From contig CM055106.1 of the NCBI GenBank assembly GCA_029204225.1, forward strand, positions 24,356,921 to 24,420,920: a stretch of DNA of 64,000 bases, written 5' to 3'. Position 1 is the stretch's first letter; each line of letters opens with the position of its first letter. Positions 1 through 10,714 of this stretch are shown here, in pieces. A model generated the notes under the pieces. The model was not told where the DNA came from. It worked only from the letters and a program-made list of their open reading frames with translations, and made no database searches. Source of the DNA: Diphasiastrum complanatum. Its lineage: Eukaryota; Streptophyta; Lycopodiopsida; Lycopodiales; Lycopodiaceae. A program made the position numbers and the translations under genes.

Positions 1-784
1 AGAGATAAATAGAAAATTATTTGAAGATGAGACATATCCAACCCAATAAGTCACCATGAGGCGCTCCTGTTTTTCTGAAATGAAAAAGGATAGAGGTTTC
101 CAGATGTGCATGGATTACAAGGGGTTAAACAAAGTGACTATTAAAAATCAGTATCCATTAACCAAGATGGATGACCTAGTAGATCGCATAGGTGGGACTA
201 AATACTTCACTAAGATTGATCTTAGGATAGGGTACCATCAAATAAGAATTAAATCGGAAGATGTCCAAAAGATTGGATTTCGTACTAGATTTGACCATTA
301 TGAGTTTTTAGTGTTGCCTTTGGATTTATACGAATGCTCCGACAACATTCCAGCAAATGATAAACGATTTGTTTCGTCCATATTTTGGAAAGCTTGTGGT
401 AGTGTTTCTAGATGATATTATCATCTACAATAAGATCTTTGAAAAACATATAGAACATATTAGAATTGTCTTTATGAAACTCCGACAAGAGCTACTCTAC
501 GCTAAGGACTCCAAGTGTGAATTTGTTAAGCATGAGCTGGTTTATCTCACACATAAGATCAATGCTTATGAGATCAAGATTGATGAGGATAAAATCACGA
601 TAGTGGTTGATTGGCCAATTTTGCAAACTGTTAAGCAAGTTAAATCAATCTTGGCATTTACGGTTTTCTTACTGAGATTTATTGAGGAGTATGCTAAAGT
701 AGTGGCACTACTCAATAATTTGTCAAAAGGGATTTTTAACAAATATAAAAAGAGGAATTATCCTAGTTTTCCTATTGGATGCAT
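1..784 (+). pseudogene. Ty3/gypsy reverse transcriptase fragment
   Basis: This is the palm and finger part of a gypsy reverse transcriptase, cut by the window edge. Seen: the segment DYKGLNKVTIKNQYPL (about 113-160), KIDLRIGYHQI (about 215-245), and the active-site box FLDDII near 403-420, followed by a CEF-V-H-x-L stretch and a DWP..TVKQVKSIL segment that marks the connection region. A single frame change near 327 separates the first half (56-326) from the second half (357-784): TNAPTTFQQ is read in the second frame. The order and spacing fit the chromovirus-like branch of gypsy, but I cannot prove the lineage. No LTR, protease or RNase H belongs to it. It ends in a stop at 786-788. It is a dead fragment. 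An opposite-strand gypsy integrase piece at 1.3-2.0 kb could come from a second copy. Confidence 0.85.
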
Positions 785-788
785 ATAA

Positions 789-1305
789 AGTGAGGAACTG
801 AATCAAAGATTTGAGAAACTTAAGACACTAATTGTAATGTCCTTATCCAAGGATCATATTCTAAGCATGTCAATCACAAGCAACACAAGGGAACCTGATG
901 GTGGACAAACCAACCCAACCAAACCTAGATCGTATGGATCTAACCCCCAAGCTATGGATCAATTACACAGAGATGAATGAGGCAACATCCCAGCAGCGTA
1001 CGACTACCAGTCTCACAAGCAAGGATACACTAGTGAGAGCCCAATAGGTATACTTATACCCTCCAAGGCCCATGCACCACTAGTAGTGGACTGTGACAAC
1101 TCACTGGACACCTCTGCAACCTATCTGGGCCACGTCATCTAGTTCCTCAATGACTCACTGATAGATCCATACAAATCCACCATCAAGAGTTTAGGCCTAC
1201 GTAGAACCATTAATTATGACCATGTACTCATAATGGCCCCAATTCCCTTATAGTCACAATGAATTTACAGGTTGTTGGTCTACCGGTCCTTAGCGTGGAC
1301 ACGCT
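789..1305. other. spacer, no gene seen
   Basis: About 520 bases with stops in all frames. No recognisable domain, LTR end or repeat is visible. It may be decayed gypsy 3' sequence, as it lies just beyond the minus-strand gypsy piece. Confidence 0.4.
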
Positions 1306-1309
1306 ACCC

Positions 1310-2020
1310 GAGACCAGTCATGGGCATGACATTCTTCCCCCCCCTATTCAAGTTCTATTCTCAGAACTTACAACTAGGAAAGTTCCACCTTAAGCTTCCT
1401 TCTTGTTCACAGGAATCATCATCGTCTGTGTGTTTTTCCATTGAACCAGATGCTTGGTAACTATACGATTCCTCAATCATTTAGTTTCTATATCCAAGAC
1501 CCTTCCCGGTTTAGGTCAAGACACACCCGATAATTTATCGAACAAGTCCAATTGATCTCCAGATCCAAGATGCTCTCCTTCACGTAGACTCTTCTTGAGA
1601 CGGCTTACGTGAAATATGAGATGCACTTGAGATCCCACCGGGAGTTCCAATTGGTAAGCTAAGGTCCTGATCTTTTTCAAGATCTATGCGGTCCTCTATA
1701 TCTAGAGGACAATTTGTAATGCTTGCCGATACACATTATACTCGAATCCTTCGGAATTCTCAAATATACTCAATCTCCCACTTGGAAGTCTCTTGGTGAT
1801 CTTTTCATATTTGCATAATGTCAGTCCCTAACCTGGGCCTTCTGGACATTTTCACGGCAATCCGTAGCATTTCCTGTACACCATGTAGGAAATCCGCTAC
1901 TTTCTGAAACTTGATCGACCGAGTCTCTACTGCAATGGGTGACCTAGGCTCAAACCCGTACATAAGCATAAACGGGCTATAACTGGTAGCCAAATGCTTA
2001 CTAAAACTCAATCTCCATCA
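1310..2020 (-). pseudogene. Ty3/gypsy integrase C-terminus with chromodomain-like tail
   Basis: Read on the minus strand from 2,011 down, this encodes the C-terminal part of a gypsy integrase. Seen: YSPFMLMYGFEPRSPI (about 1,930-1,980), then QKVADFLHGVQEMLRIA, the end of the integrase. After a break near 1,805, another frame gives AYQLELPVGSQVHLIFHVS (about 1,590-1,655), the classic gypsy segment that precedes a chromodomain. Around 1,340-1,480 short pieces resembling a chromodomain (QWK, then FPSCKF) are scattered over frames. The catalytic DDE part is absent. It runs opposite to the RT fragment at 1-784, so the two are not one simple copy unless an inversion occurred. It is clearly non-functional. 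Confidence 0.72.
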
Positions 2021-2985
2021 AGAATAACTTCCTCTCCGAGGAGATTGCTATTAAAATAAAAATACATGTCTTATCTGATCTTTTAATCATGCAAGTAATC
2101 CTTCTTTTAAATGATTAAGTATAACCAGAATGTGAACTATGATTCATCAATCATAATTCATCGGATTTGTGCCCTATACTCACTAAAAGAACGTGACAAC
2201 CTTGCATACGCATCTACCAATTATTAGAAGAACTTTAAGCTCAGAGTCATCTCTAGTTTAGCAAATATAACTGACCAAAAGCGACCAGTGAATTTCGAAT
2301 CGTGAATGTTCATAATGTCACTTTGGTAATCCCTAAAGTCAAAACAGATTCTCCAATAATTACTTGGTCTTTACCCAAATAAGCATAGTCGATTTGGTAA
2401 GATGGCCAGTCATTACCAAAACTATCTTGTTTATTCATCTAGGGTAACCTACAATGAACACAATCCTCTCATGTGGATTAGGTATATCCTAGAATCTGAG
2501 TTATGATTCACCAATCTCAACTCTCCATATTCTTGAGACCATACCATATCATAAGAGTGCATCACAATTCTTAAAAGACACATGAGTTATTCCAAAAAGT
2601 CATTTCCATCTAGAAAGTTTCAGACTTTTCCAACTTACACACGGTGCCTATATAAGGATTGTAATCTCAATAACACCCTTACTTTAGACATCGCACAATT
2701 GTCATTCCAAAGTTAGGGTCCCAATCTAGAATATGTCTAGATTTTTCTCTTAAGTTAAGATTCACCAGAACTTCATTACGTGAAGCTCTAACTTTTGGCA
2801 ACCAACAAATATCCAACTTTCTTGAGCTTTTTCTGATAGCATTCTATCTATTCCAAACGGGAAAAGATAAGGTCCAAAAGTTCTCATGTATTCTATGCAC
2901 ACCCATCTGTGAATCCAAAATGACTCATAGATGTCGTGACTTATAAGCAATACATCACAACAATAATATCCATAAGTAAGAATAT
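2021..2985. other. spacer, no gene seen
   Basis: AT-rich sequence without a convincing coding segment. A minus-strand open stretch (2,762-3,097) crosses into the LTR that starts at 2,986 and shows no family signature, so I do not treat it as a gene. The five bases just before the LTR are AATAT. Confidence 0.4.
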
Positions 2986-3793
2986 TGTTAGCATCTGTGC
3001 TAACACAGATAAATAAATAAAAAAGAAATAAAACTCCATGGTTTGTATTTTGTAAGTCCATGTACGAGTGTCTATTGATAAACTTTCGCCATGGCATGTG
3101 TTTGTAAGCCCATGAGTAGAAGCTTAAAAAATAATAAAATAGCTTAAACTTAGATTTAGAACTTAGACTTAGGAAACTTAAGATTAGAAATATTTTGTCT
3201 TAAGTTTTCCTAAGTTAAAAAACTTTGAAGTTCTAAATCCTAAGTTAGAAGTTCTAAAAAGGCTAGAAATAGATTAGTCCCATAAGTTAGTGGATACTCC
3301 TTGCCATAAAAGGAGAGGTATTTGCCTTGTAAATAACACTTTTGAGATTAAGCTATCAAGTTCTCTATTTTTGAGATTATCTTGCTATTTCACTTGTGTT
3401 CCCATTGGAAGGTGTATAGCTTGAGGGAAGGTGTCGAGCCTCCTCTTGGCTCCTTTCATTGGTTCTTTTATTGTGGCATGTTTTTAATTGATTGATGCTT
3501 AGTTTAGCCGCACTCTATCTTTTCAATCCCTTTGGGCGTTAATCTAGGATTTAGTTTAATCACCTTGCTAGTTGGGTAAGCCTTAGTAAGTTTTTGTATT
3601 TTGTCATCTTAGTTAGTTTCGCTTCTATTTCGAGCACTAGTTGGGTAAGTCTTAGTGCTTTCATCATTGTTTTCTATTTTCGCACTTCGTTTGAAGCTTG
3701 GTAGAAACTTAGAAAGTGGACGATCCTCTCTATACTACACCACATCGTGAGCAGATCTAGCCAAACATTCGCAAATCAAATTTACTTCCAACA
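2986..3793 (+). repeat. Element A 5' LTR
   Basis: 808 bp from TG to CA. It opens with a perfect stem-loop, TGTTAGCA-TCTG-TGCTAACA. Its first ~635 bp reappear at 19,556-20,187. The end is placed at CA just before the primer site at 3,795. It contains several near-identical AGTTGGGTAAG(C/T)CTTAGT segments (around 3,570 and 3,640). Confidence 0.88.
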
Positions 3794-3794
3794 T

Positions 3795-3808
3795 TGGCGC
3801 CGTTGCCG
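3795..3808 (+). promoter_or_regulatory. Element A primer binding site, tRNA-Asp
   Basis: TGGCGCCGTTGCCG matches the complement of the 3' end of plant tRNA-Asp(GUC) plus CCA for 14 bases and starts one base after the LTR. Confidence 0.85.
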
Positions 3809-3925
3809 CTTTTTAAGCATTTTTTACCTAGCTTTTTTTCCTTTTGTTTTTTCGCTTATGTGTTGTGTGTTTGCTTGTTTGCCTGTCTTCTATCTTCCAT
3901 CCACAGCACGAGTCTTCTCTCCAGG

Positions 3926-4606
3926 TGTTAAAAATTCACAATTCTAGCTTGACTAGTTTTGGTCATATGACTTGTAAATAGTTAGATGGTCATGATGTGG
4001 CTTGTCACACGTGCCAAATAGCATAGGATTCCATTCATAAGGATGTTCTCAAGTAGACCTAAGTGTTAGAACCTTTGGAATGAGTCCAAATTATGCTTAG
4101 ATACAAGGGAGAAAAATAGGAGCTATTTTTGGTAATTTTTGCATTGTTGAGGGATCTCCAAGATTCCAACCCTAACTTGGTAGGGATGAAAGATCCACCA
4201 AAATTAGCATTAGAGATAGGTTTAGGGCTACTCATACCTGCCCAAAACCGTGATGGATCATGTATATATAGGTGATGATATCTCACCAAAATCAATCAAG
4301 CAATTTCATGTTTTTTCTCTCATAATGGTGCAATTGCTCTCTATGTTCATAATTGTTTAAGTACTTGTGATTACTAATGATTATAGGATTGAATGTAGGT
4401 CTGGTGTATAGTACTCAGGCTGTGGGAGGCCGTACTTTCACACGTGTGAAGCCTTCTTCAAGGATTTGGGCCATTTAGTGAGGTTCAAGCATAGATTTTT
4501 GATGGATTTTGATGGTTCAACTTGTGCTAATCTTATGAAATCATAATCTATTGTTTCCCTCATCATTTCAAGTGTTTTAGGATCCTTATTTGCTGTAATT
4601 TTTACA
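3926..4606 (+). repeat. Element B 5' LTR
   Basis: TG...CA, 681 bp. A TATATATA box lies at 4,263-4,270 and a TCACACGTGTGA palindrome at 4,438-4,449. Preceded by target duplication CCAGG. Confidence 0.96.
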
Positions 4607-4619
4607 TGGTATCAGAGCC
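4607..4619 (+). promoter_or_regulatory. Element B primer binding site, initiator tRNA-Met
   Basis: TGGTATCAGAGCC directly abuts the LTR; this is the standard plant copia primer site. Confidence 0.95.
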
Positions 4620-5417
4620 TAAAGGCTGAAATGAGCTAAATCCTTGGTTTTCATTCAATTTGATCACAATTTTTGATCTAAATCTTGTGTAGATTGGATC
4701 TTAGCATCTAGTATTGATTCTAGAACTCAAAGTGAGTCAAATACATTGGAGATTGGTGTTGTGTGACTTCATTTGCAGGTGTTTAGGTGTCTAAAACTAG
4801 AGGCAAAGTTGAATTCAATTCACATTACCAAGATAGCAAGTTTTGCTTGCTCCAAGCATAGATTTCTAAGCAAGTTTTGGAGGTAATTTCATAGAGGAGG
4901 CTTTCTAGCATTCAAGGAGAGGGAAGATCAGAGTTTTGGGGACTCTTCAAGGCTGTTCTAAGGTGTAGTAGACACCTCCTAAAGTGATTTAGGTTCAGTC
5001 CAACCATTGCTTGACTTATGCACCAAATTAGATCAATTTTTCATCAATTTTGATCATTTTTTGCTTGTGATTGGATAGTAGATTGTGTTGCATCCTCATT
5101 AAGTTCCATTTAGATCTTTTACAAGTGATTTTGGAAGTATATTAGGTTGCTGAAATTCACTCTTGATCAGATCATTTGGAAGCTTTAATGTTCTTTATAG
5201 AAAGAGGGGCAATTCTACTAGTATTGTCTACTTCAATCAAGCAAGTGCATTGTTTCTAGTGTTCTATGATTTGATTTTGTTAGAGATCATTCTTAGATCT
5301 TTATAGGAAGTCTATTACTGATCTTTTCAGATCCCTAAGAAGTGGGATAAGGTAGACCTTTAATCAAATCAATAGAAGTAACCTTCATTTGTGTCAAGTC
5401 CTTGATTAGGAGACTAG
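4620..5417 (+). other. Element B untranslated leader
   Basis: About 800 bases between primer site and gag start, AT-rich, without a gene. It carries multiple TTGATCA/GATCTAAAT-like words, perhaps old short repeats. This would hold the packaging signal. Confidence 0.6.
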
Positions 5418-6458
5418 ATGGCATCTATAAATGCATATCTTTTGGATACTAATGAAAGGCTCAACAAAACTAACTATTACATATGGAAAGTTAGAATGGA
5501 ATCTATCATGATCATGCAAGATCTGATGGAAATTGTAAATGGTAAGGAGGGTGAACCTATTCATCCTCAAGAAAAAGCCAAATACATCAAGAGGTGCAAT
5601 GTTGCACTACATTGCATAAAAATGAATGTTGCAAATGAACTCTTAAGAGAGGTAGGAGATTGCACTTCAGCTCAAGATGCTTGGGAGACTTTGCAAAAGG
5701 TCTATGAATCCAAGAACCAAACTAGAATGTTAGCTTTGAAGAATCAAATCTATAGAAGCTATCAAAAGAAAGGAGAGAGTGCACATACTTTTGTCCTAAG
5801 AGTAAAGGAATTGAACAAAGAGCTAGCCTTTATAGGTGACCCTATCAAGGATGAAGAGCTTGTTCAACTCATATTGAATGGACTAATCTTTGAATTTGAC
5901 AATTTGGTTCAGGGATATGCAATTATGGGTAAGCTACCCATACTTGAAGAACTCCAAGGCACACTCATGGCCGAGGAATCAAGAAGAAGCCAAATGCAAG
6001 AGAGGATGGATAGGCTTTCCATCCAAGGTGGAGATGACCAAGCTCTCTTCACCAAAGGCAAAGGCAAATCCAAAGGCAAAGGATCAACATTCAAGAAGTC
6101 TACAAAGCTTGAGGATCAAGAAGGACCCCCAAAGGCATCTCCATCAACCACCAAAGTCAAGAAGGACAAATCAAAGGTGAAGTGCTACTATTGTAGCAAG
6201 ATGGGGCATTATGCCTCGGAATGCTTCAAGAGGAAGCAAGATCAAAGCCAAGCCAACATGAGCAAAGAGGAGGAGGAGAAGAGCTCACATGAGGACTCTC
6301 TCATGATGTCCATATTTTCTTCAACAAGCTTCAAAGGAGAAGATCCTTGGTGGATTGACTTGGGTGCTAGTTCACACATGACTAGTAAAAGAGAGTTTTT
6401 CTCTTCTCTCTTATCTTATGATGGACCTATAAAGTCTATCTATACAGCAAATGATTAA
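5418..6458 (+). CDS. gag: Element B Gag and start of protease
   Basis: The capsid protein packages the element RNA into virus-like particles in the cytoplasm. The ATG at 5,418 is the first in frame after the leader. Residues about 12-200 form the copia Gag core (RLNKTNYYIWKVRMES, then ALHCIKMNVANELLREVG and the QLILNGL end). A basic, lysine-rich linker follows, then a perfect CCHC zinc knuckle, CYYCSKMGHYASEC, near residues 256-270. The frame runs on into protease: WWIDLGASSHM near 6,350-6,385, where the usual catalytic DSGA reads DLGA, a Ser-to-Leu change that would kill the enzyme and fits one C-to-T change. The frame then meets TAA at 6,456-6,458, where relatives probably have CAA. The copy is recent but not autonomous. 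Confidence 0.93.
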   Translation: MASINAYLLDTNERLNKTNYYIWKVRMESIMIMQDLMEIVNGKEGEPIHPQEKAKYIKRCNVALHCIKMNVANELLREVGDCTSAQDAWETLQKVYESKNQTRMLALKNQIYRSYQKKGESAHTFVLRVKELNKELAFIGDPIKDEELVQLILNGLIFEFDNLVQGYAIMGKLPILEELQGTLMAEESRRSQMQERMDRLSIQGGDDQALFTKGKGKSKGKGSTFKKSTKLEDQEGPPKASPSTTKVKKDKSKVKCYYCSKMGHYASECFKRKQDQSQANMSKEEEEKSSHEDSLMMSIFSSTSFKGEDPWWIDLGASSHMTSKREFFSSLLSYDGPIKSIYTAND

Positions 6459-7974
6459 GCTTGTAAGATTGAAGGAGTTGGTAGCATTCCCCTTTGCTTA
6501 GGATCTTCCAAAAAGATCAACATAGAAGGTGTTTTGTACATTCCTACAATAACAAAGAATCTACTAAGTGTTGGCCAAATGGTAGACAATGGTTTCAATG
6601 TTGACTTTGCTTCAAATGAATGTTTCATCAAGAAGAAGGGTAAGATAGTGGCTAAGGGCACTAGACTTGGCAAACTTTATAAGCTGGATGCATTTGTGGA
6701 TACTAATGTTGTCATGTTGGCCGAGAAGAGCAAGATATCTACCTTTACTTTATGGCACAAAAGACTTGGACATGTCAACTCGGGTTCCATGGAGGCTATG
6801 ATCAAGGAGGAGTATGCTTTAGGCCTACCAAGGTCTATTGGGAAGGAAGACAAGGTTTGTAAAGCTTGTGCCTTATCCAAGGCACATAAGAAGGTGTTTC
6901 CTAACTCCATCACAAAGTCATCTCATCCTCTTGAACTCATACACTCGGATGTGCACATTGCTAGCACCAAATCTAATGGAGGTTCATCCATGTTTTTAAC
7001 CTTCATTGATGACTACTCAAGATATTGTTGGGTATTCTTACTTTCCTTCAAGTCTCAAGTATTTGATACTTTTGTAAAGTTCAAGTTGTTTGTGGAAAGC
7101 ATCATAATCATAGCATCAAGATTCTTAGAAGTGACAATGGTGGAGAATTCATCTCCAATGAGTTCGTTCAAGGCCTTTTGTGAGGAGGAAGGGATCAAGA
7201 AAGAGACTTCTTGTCCTTACACTCCTCAACAAAATGGAGTTGCTGAAAGAAGGAATAGAACATTATGTGAATGTTCTAAGGCTTTAAGATTAGATGCTTG
7301 TTTGCCCAAATCCTTTTGGGGTGAGTCTCTTGTATGTGCAAACTACTTGATGAATAGGGTGTCTTGCAAAGCAATTGAAGGCAAAACTCCTTATGAGATG
7401 TTGTATGGAAAGAAACCCAATCTTAATCACTTGAAAGTTTTTGGGTGTATATGTTATGTGCATGTGCCATTGGAAACAAGAACCAAGGAGGATCCATCTT
7501 CCACAAGAGGGATCATGCTTGGATATGCAAGCTCAAGCAAGGGCTACAAAGTCTATCTCCCATCCTTGAACAAATTTGTTGTTTCAAGGGATGTCATCTT
7601 TGATGAACATCATATGCATATGCTTGAAGAAGGCTCAAGTGCTCCAACAATCAAGAAGAAGATGGCCGAGGAGCAAGATCTTGGTTTTGAGGAGGAGCTC
7701 ATGGAGGAGCAAGCACCAAACCCACCTATCACACCAAGGAGATCTTCAAGGGCAAAAGTGGAGCCATCAAGGCTCACATATCAAGGCAAAGGACAGCAAG
7801 TTGAGGGTATCTCATCCACTTCTTATGCTTTATCTAGTTTTGAAGAACCGTCTAATGTTGAAGATGCATTGAACTCCAAAGAATGGTATAAAGCTATGTT
7901 GGATGAGTATGATGCCTTGATTGAGAATGAAACTTGGTTGCTTGTTGAGAGACCTCAAAGGAATGTAATAGGAT
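6459..7974 (+). pseudogene. pol: Element B integrase and linker to RT
   Basis: Same frame as gag, past the stop at 6,456. Seen in order: the pre-integrase segment ITKNLLSVGQMVDNG (about 6,548-6,592), the HHCC zinc-binding part (LWHKRLGHVN, then VCKACALSKAHK), the first catalytic Asp in HSDVH and FIDDYSRYCWVF, and the terminal PYTPQQNGVAERRNRTL box with the catalytic Glu (7,218-7,262). Between about 7,100 and 7,175 the main frame reads nonsense while another frame reads KILRSDNGGEFISNEF, so two compensating small indels have removed the second catalytic Asp from the main frame. The acidic linker EEELMEEQAPNPPITPRRSSR then leads to RT. The frame is broken at 7,975 by a 78-bp insertion. Confidence 0.92.
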
Positions 7975-8052
7975 TCCCACGCGCCGGAGCCTGAGGGCAG
8001 GGTGGGTGAAAGGCCTCCTCCTCTGGAGCGCCGAACCTACCACCTGCACGAT
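7975..8052. repeat. 78-bp GC-rich insertion in element B
   Basis: Removing these 78 bases restores the conserved copia junction V-I-G-C-K-W-V-F-K exactly. GAT occurs on both sides (7,972-7,974 and 8,050-8,052), like a 3-bp target duplication. The insert is strongly GC-rich in an AT-rich element and holds a stop at 7,992-7,994. Its origin is unknown. Confidence 0.75.
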
Positions 8053-9456
8053 GCAAGTGGGTCTTCAAGCTTAAGTTGAATGCAAATGGGAGTGTTAACA
8101 AACATAAAGCAAGATTAGTTGCAAAAGGTTATGCTCAAGAGAGAGGGATAGACTATGAGGAAACTTTTGCACCCGTGGCCAAGATGGTCACAATAGGACT
8201 AATCATTGCACTTGCATCACATTTTGGATGGATTCTATGTCAAATGGATGTCTCTAATACTTTCTTGAATGGTTTTTTGGAAGAGGATATCTATATGGAA
8301 CAGCCACAAGGGTTCATCAAGCATGGAATGGAGAACAAAGTATGCCATCTCCAAAGAAGCATCTATGGCTTGAAGCAAGCCTCGAGATCTTGGAATTCAA
8401 GACTACATTGCTATCTTATTTCACTTTCTTTTGTTCAAAGTGAATATAATCCCACTCTTTACATTAAGTTTGATGATGTTGGTATAGTACTTTTACTCAT
8501 TTATGTAGATGACATCATCATTAGTGGAAATAGTGTTGATGGTATTGAAAAAATCAAGATAGATCTATCCTTAGAGTTCAAGATGGTAGATCTAGGGTGT
8601 CTTCACTTCATCTTAGGCATAGAAGTACTTAGAGGATCTGATTTTATCTTTATAAGTCAAGTAAACTATGCTCAAAGTCTTTTGAAGAAGTTTAAGATGG
8701 AAGTATGCAAAAGTGTTGACACACCAATGGAGCAAGATGTAAAAGTGCCAAGTGAAGATGATGAAAGATCCTTCATGGACATCACTTTGTTTAGGCAACT
8801 TATAGGTTCCTTAATGTGGATCACTATAACTAGACCAGATCTTAGCTTTAGTGTATGTAGGTTGAGCCAATCCATGCAAAAGCCATTGAATATCCTAAGC
8901 TAGGATTCTAAGATACATCTCGGGTACATTGGATTTTGGGATTCTATATAGAGGAGATGTGATTAACCTTCATGCATTTAGTGATTCAGATTTTGCAGGG
9001 GACAAGAGGGATAGGAAATCAACAAGTGCCTATTCAACTTTCATAGGAGAAGGTGTGGTTTCATGGCTTTCAAAAAAGCAAGAAACTATATCTCTATCTT
9101 CAACCGAGGCCGAGTACAAAGCTTTGACAACCACTACAAAGGAGGTACTTTGGATCAAGAGATTATTGGTGGAACTAAAGATCATGGATTCAGAGGAGGC
9201 ACCAATCATCTACAATGACAATATATCAGCCCAACACCTTGCATCTAACCCAATCTTCCATGCAAGATCTAAGCACATTGAGATATGCCATCACTTTGTG
9301 AGAGAAATGGTGCAAGCCAAGGAGATTGCTTTGGAGCATGTTCCAAGCAATGAATGTGTAGCTGATATACTTACTAAACCACTTCAAAAGACACCTTTTA
9401 TGAAGTTCAGATCATCACTTGGAGTGATTAGTAAAGCAATGATTGAACCAAGCTAG
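8053..9456 (+). pseudogene. pol: Element B reverse transcriptase and RNase H
   Basis: This copies element RNA into DNA and removes the RNA strand. Seen: KWVFKLKLNANGSVNKHKARLVAKGYAQ start, FAPVAKM, the DVSNTFLNG catalytic Asp segment, YGLKQA, and the active site LLIYVDDIIISG (about 8,493-8,530). The frame ends at TAG 8,901-8,903, where a small indel shifts to the next frame, which continues RILRYISGTLDFGILYRGD and then RNase H: HAFSDSDFAGD, SWLSKKQETISLSSTEAEY, NDNISAQHLASNPIFHARSKHIE, and VADILTKPL. The end TAG lies near 9,456, just ahead of the polypurine tract. Except for the shift, the protein is well kept, as expected for a young copy. Confidence 0.95.
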
Positions 9457-9459
9457 ATA

Positions 9460-9470
9460 GTGAGGAGGAG
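9460..9470 (+). promoter_or_regulatory. Element B polypurine tract
   Basis: GTGAGGAGGAG immediately precedes the 3' LTR and would prime plus-strand synthesis. Confidence 0.9.
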
Positions 9471-10151
9471 TGTTAAAAATTCACAATTCTAGCTTGACTA
9501 GTTTTGGTCATATGACTTGTAAATAGTTAGATGGTCATGATGTGGCTTGTCACACGTGCCAAATAGCATAGGATTCCATTCATAAGGATGTTCTCAAGTA
9601 GACATAAGTGCTAGAACCTTTGGAATGAGTCCAAATTATGCTTAGATACAAGGGAGAAAAATAGGAGCTATTTTTGGTAATTTTTGCATTGTTGAGGGAT
9701 CTCCAAGATTCCAACCCTAACTTGGTAGGGATGAAAGATCCACCAAAATTAGCATTAGGGATAGGTTTAGGGCTACTCATACCTGCCCAAAACCGTGATG
9801 GATCATGTATATATAGGTGATGATATCTCACCAAAATCAATCAAGCAATTTCATGTTTTTTCTCTCATAATGGTGCAATTGCTCTCTATGTTCATAATTG
9901 TTTAAGTACTTGTGATTACTAATGATTATAGGATTGAATGTAGGTCTGGTGTACAGTACTCAGACTGTGGGAGGCCGTACTTTCACACGTGTGAAGCCTT
10001 CTTCAAGGATTTGGGCCATTTAGTGAGGTTCAAGCATAGATTTTTGATAGATTTTGATGGTTCAACTTGTGCTAATCTTATGAAATCATAATCTATTGTT
10101 TCCCTCATCATTTCAAGTGTTTTAGGATCCTTATTTGCTGTAATTTTTACA
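9471..10151 (+). repeat. Element B 3' LTR
   Basis: 681 bp, same length as the 5' copy, about six differences. It has the same CACACGTGTG palindrome (9,983-9,994) and is followed by CCAGG. Confidence 0.96.
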
Positions 10152-10156
10152 CCAGG

Positions 10157-10700
10157 TCCTACACGAGCTATGGAGCAACTTATCAAGTCGGGGGGAAACA
10201 ACAAAAGAGTCAACTTGGACATTTTCTTTGAAAAGAAGTGACCCAAGTGACCTTTTTCTGAACCAAACAGACCGTATATTAGAATTCGTCACTTTTTCTA
10301 CAACTCTAACAAACCCTGATCTTTCATTTTATCACCTCTACGAATTCTGACCACGGTCAGATTCTAAGAAAATAGTCTGATATATTGTCAAAATCCCTTA
10401 TTTCTCACCCAAATCTTTGTCCTAGAATTCGCTGGCTTCACTGAGGCTAGATCTAATCAAGATCGGTCTTCCAACAGCCCCGCGAATTCTATCTTAGAGA
10501 TTTTGTCTATTTTCTGTCGTCATATTTTTTTTCATATTTAGTATCTGTCAATAAAACCTCTATATTAGAAATCGCCATCCAGCCTACGAAATCGTTCTCA
10601 GTGAGCACGTAAAAAGGAGCATAATCGATGCGAACCTTTAGATTCTAATTTCATCGAAGACAAACCAGAATGTTCCAGAGCAGCGGAAGAGAGAACTACA
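10157..10700 (+). other. Element A leader with GAATTC-rich motif array
   Basis: Continuation of A's leader after element B. No gene. GAATTC with flanking G/C (AGAATTCGT, CGAATTCTG, AGAATTCGC, GCGAATTCT) occurs four times in about 220 bases (10,280-10,492), in both orientations, and a similar array lies on the other side of pol at 16,120-16,830. Confidence 0.5.
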
Positions 10701-10714
10701 AGAAACTCAACAAC

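Larger units (their letters stand above)
3926..10151 (+). mobile_element. Element B: complete Ty1/copia retrotransposon nested in A
   Basis: A 6,226-bp copia element with two 681-bp LTRs that differ at about six visible positions (near 1 percent), a primer site for initiator tRNA-Met, a polypurine tract and a perfect 5-bp target duplication CCAGG (3,921-3,925 and 10,152-10,156). The coding order gag, protease, integrase, RT, RNase H is the copia order. Most of it is one frame, as usual for copia polyproteins, but a stop at 6,456, compensating shifts in integrase, a 78-bp GC-rich insertion and a shift near 8,895 make it defective. It inserted into the leader of element A, about 115 bases after A's primer site. 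Confidence 0.96.

Noticed and set aside
2981-2985. AATAT before element A as a target duplication
   Set aside because: The 3' LTR is truncated, so no partner can be seen.
5890-6180. Other-frame ORFs inside element B gag and pol
   Set aside because: Shadows of the gag-pol frame, which carries the zinc knuckle and enzyme boxes.
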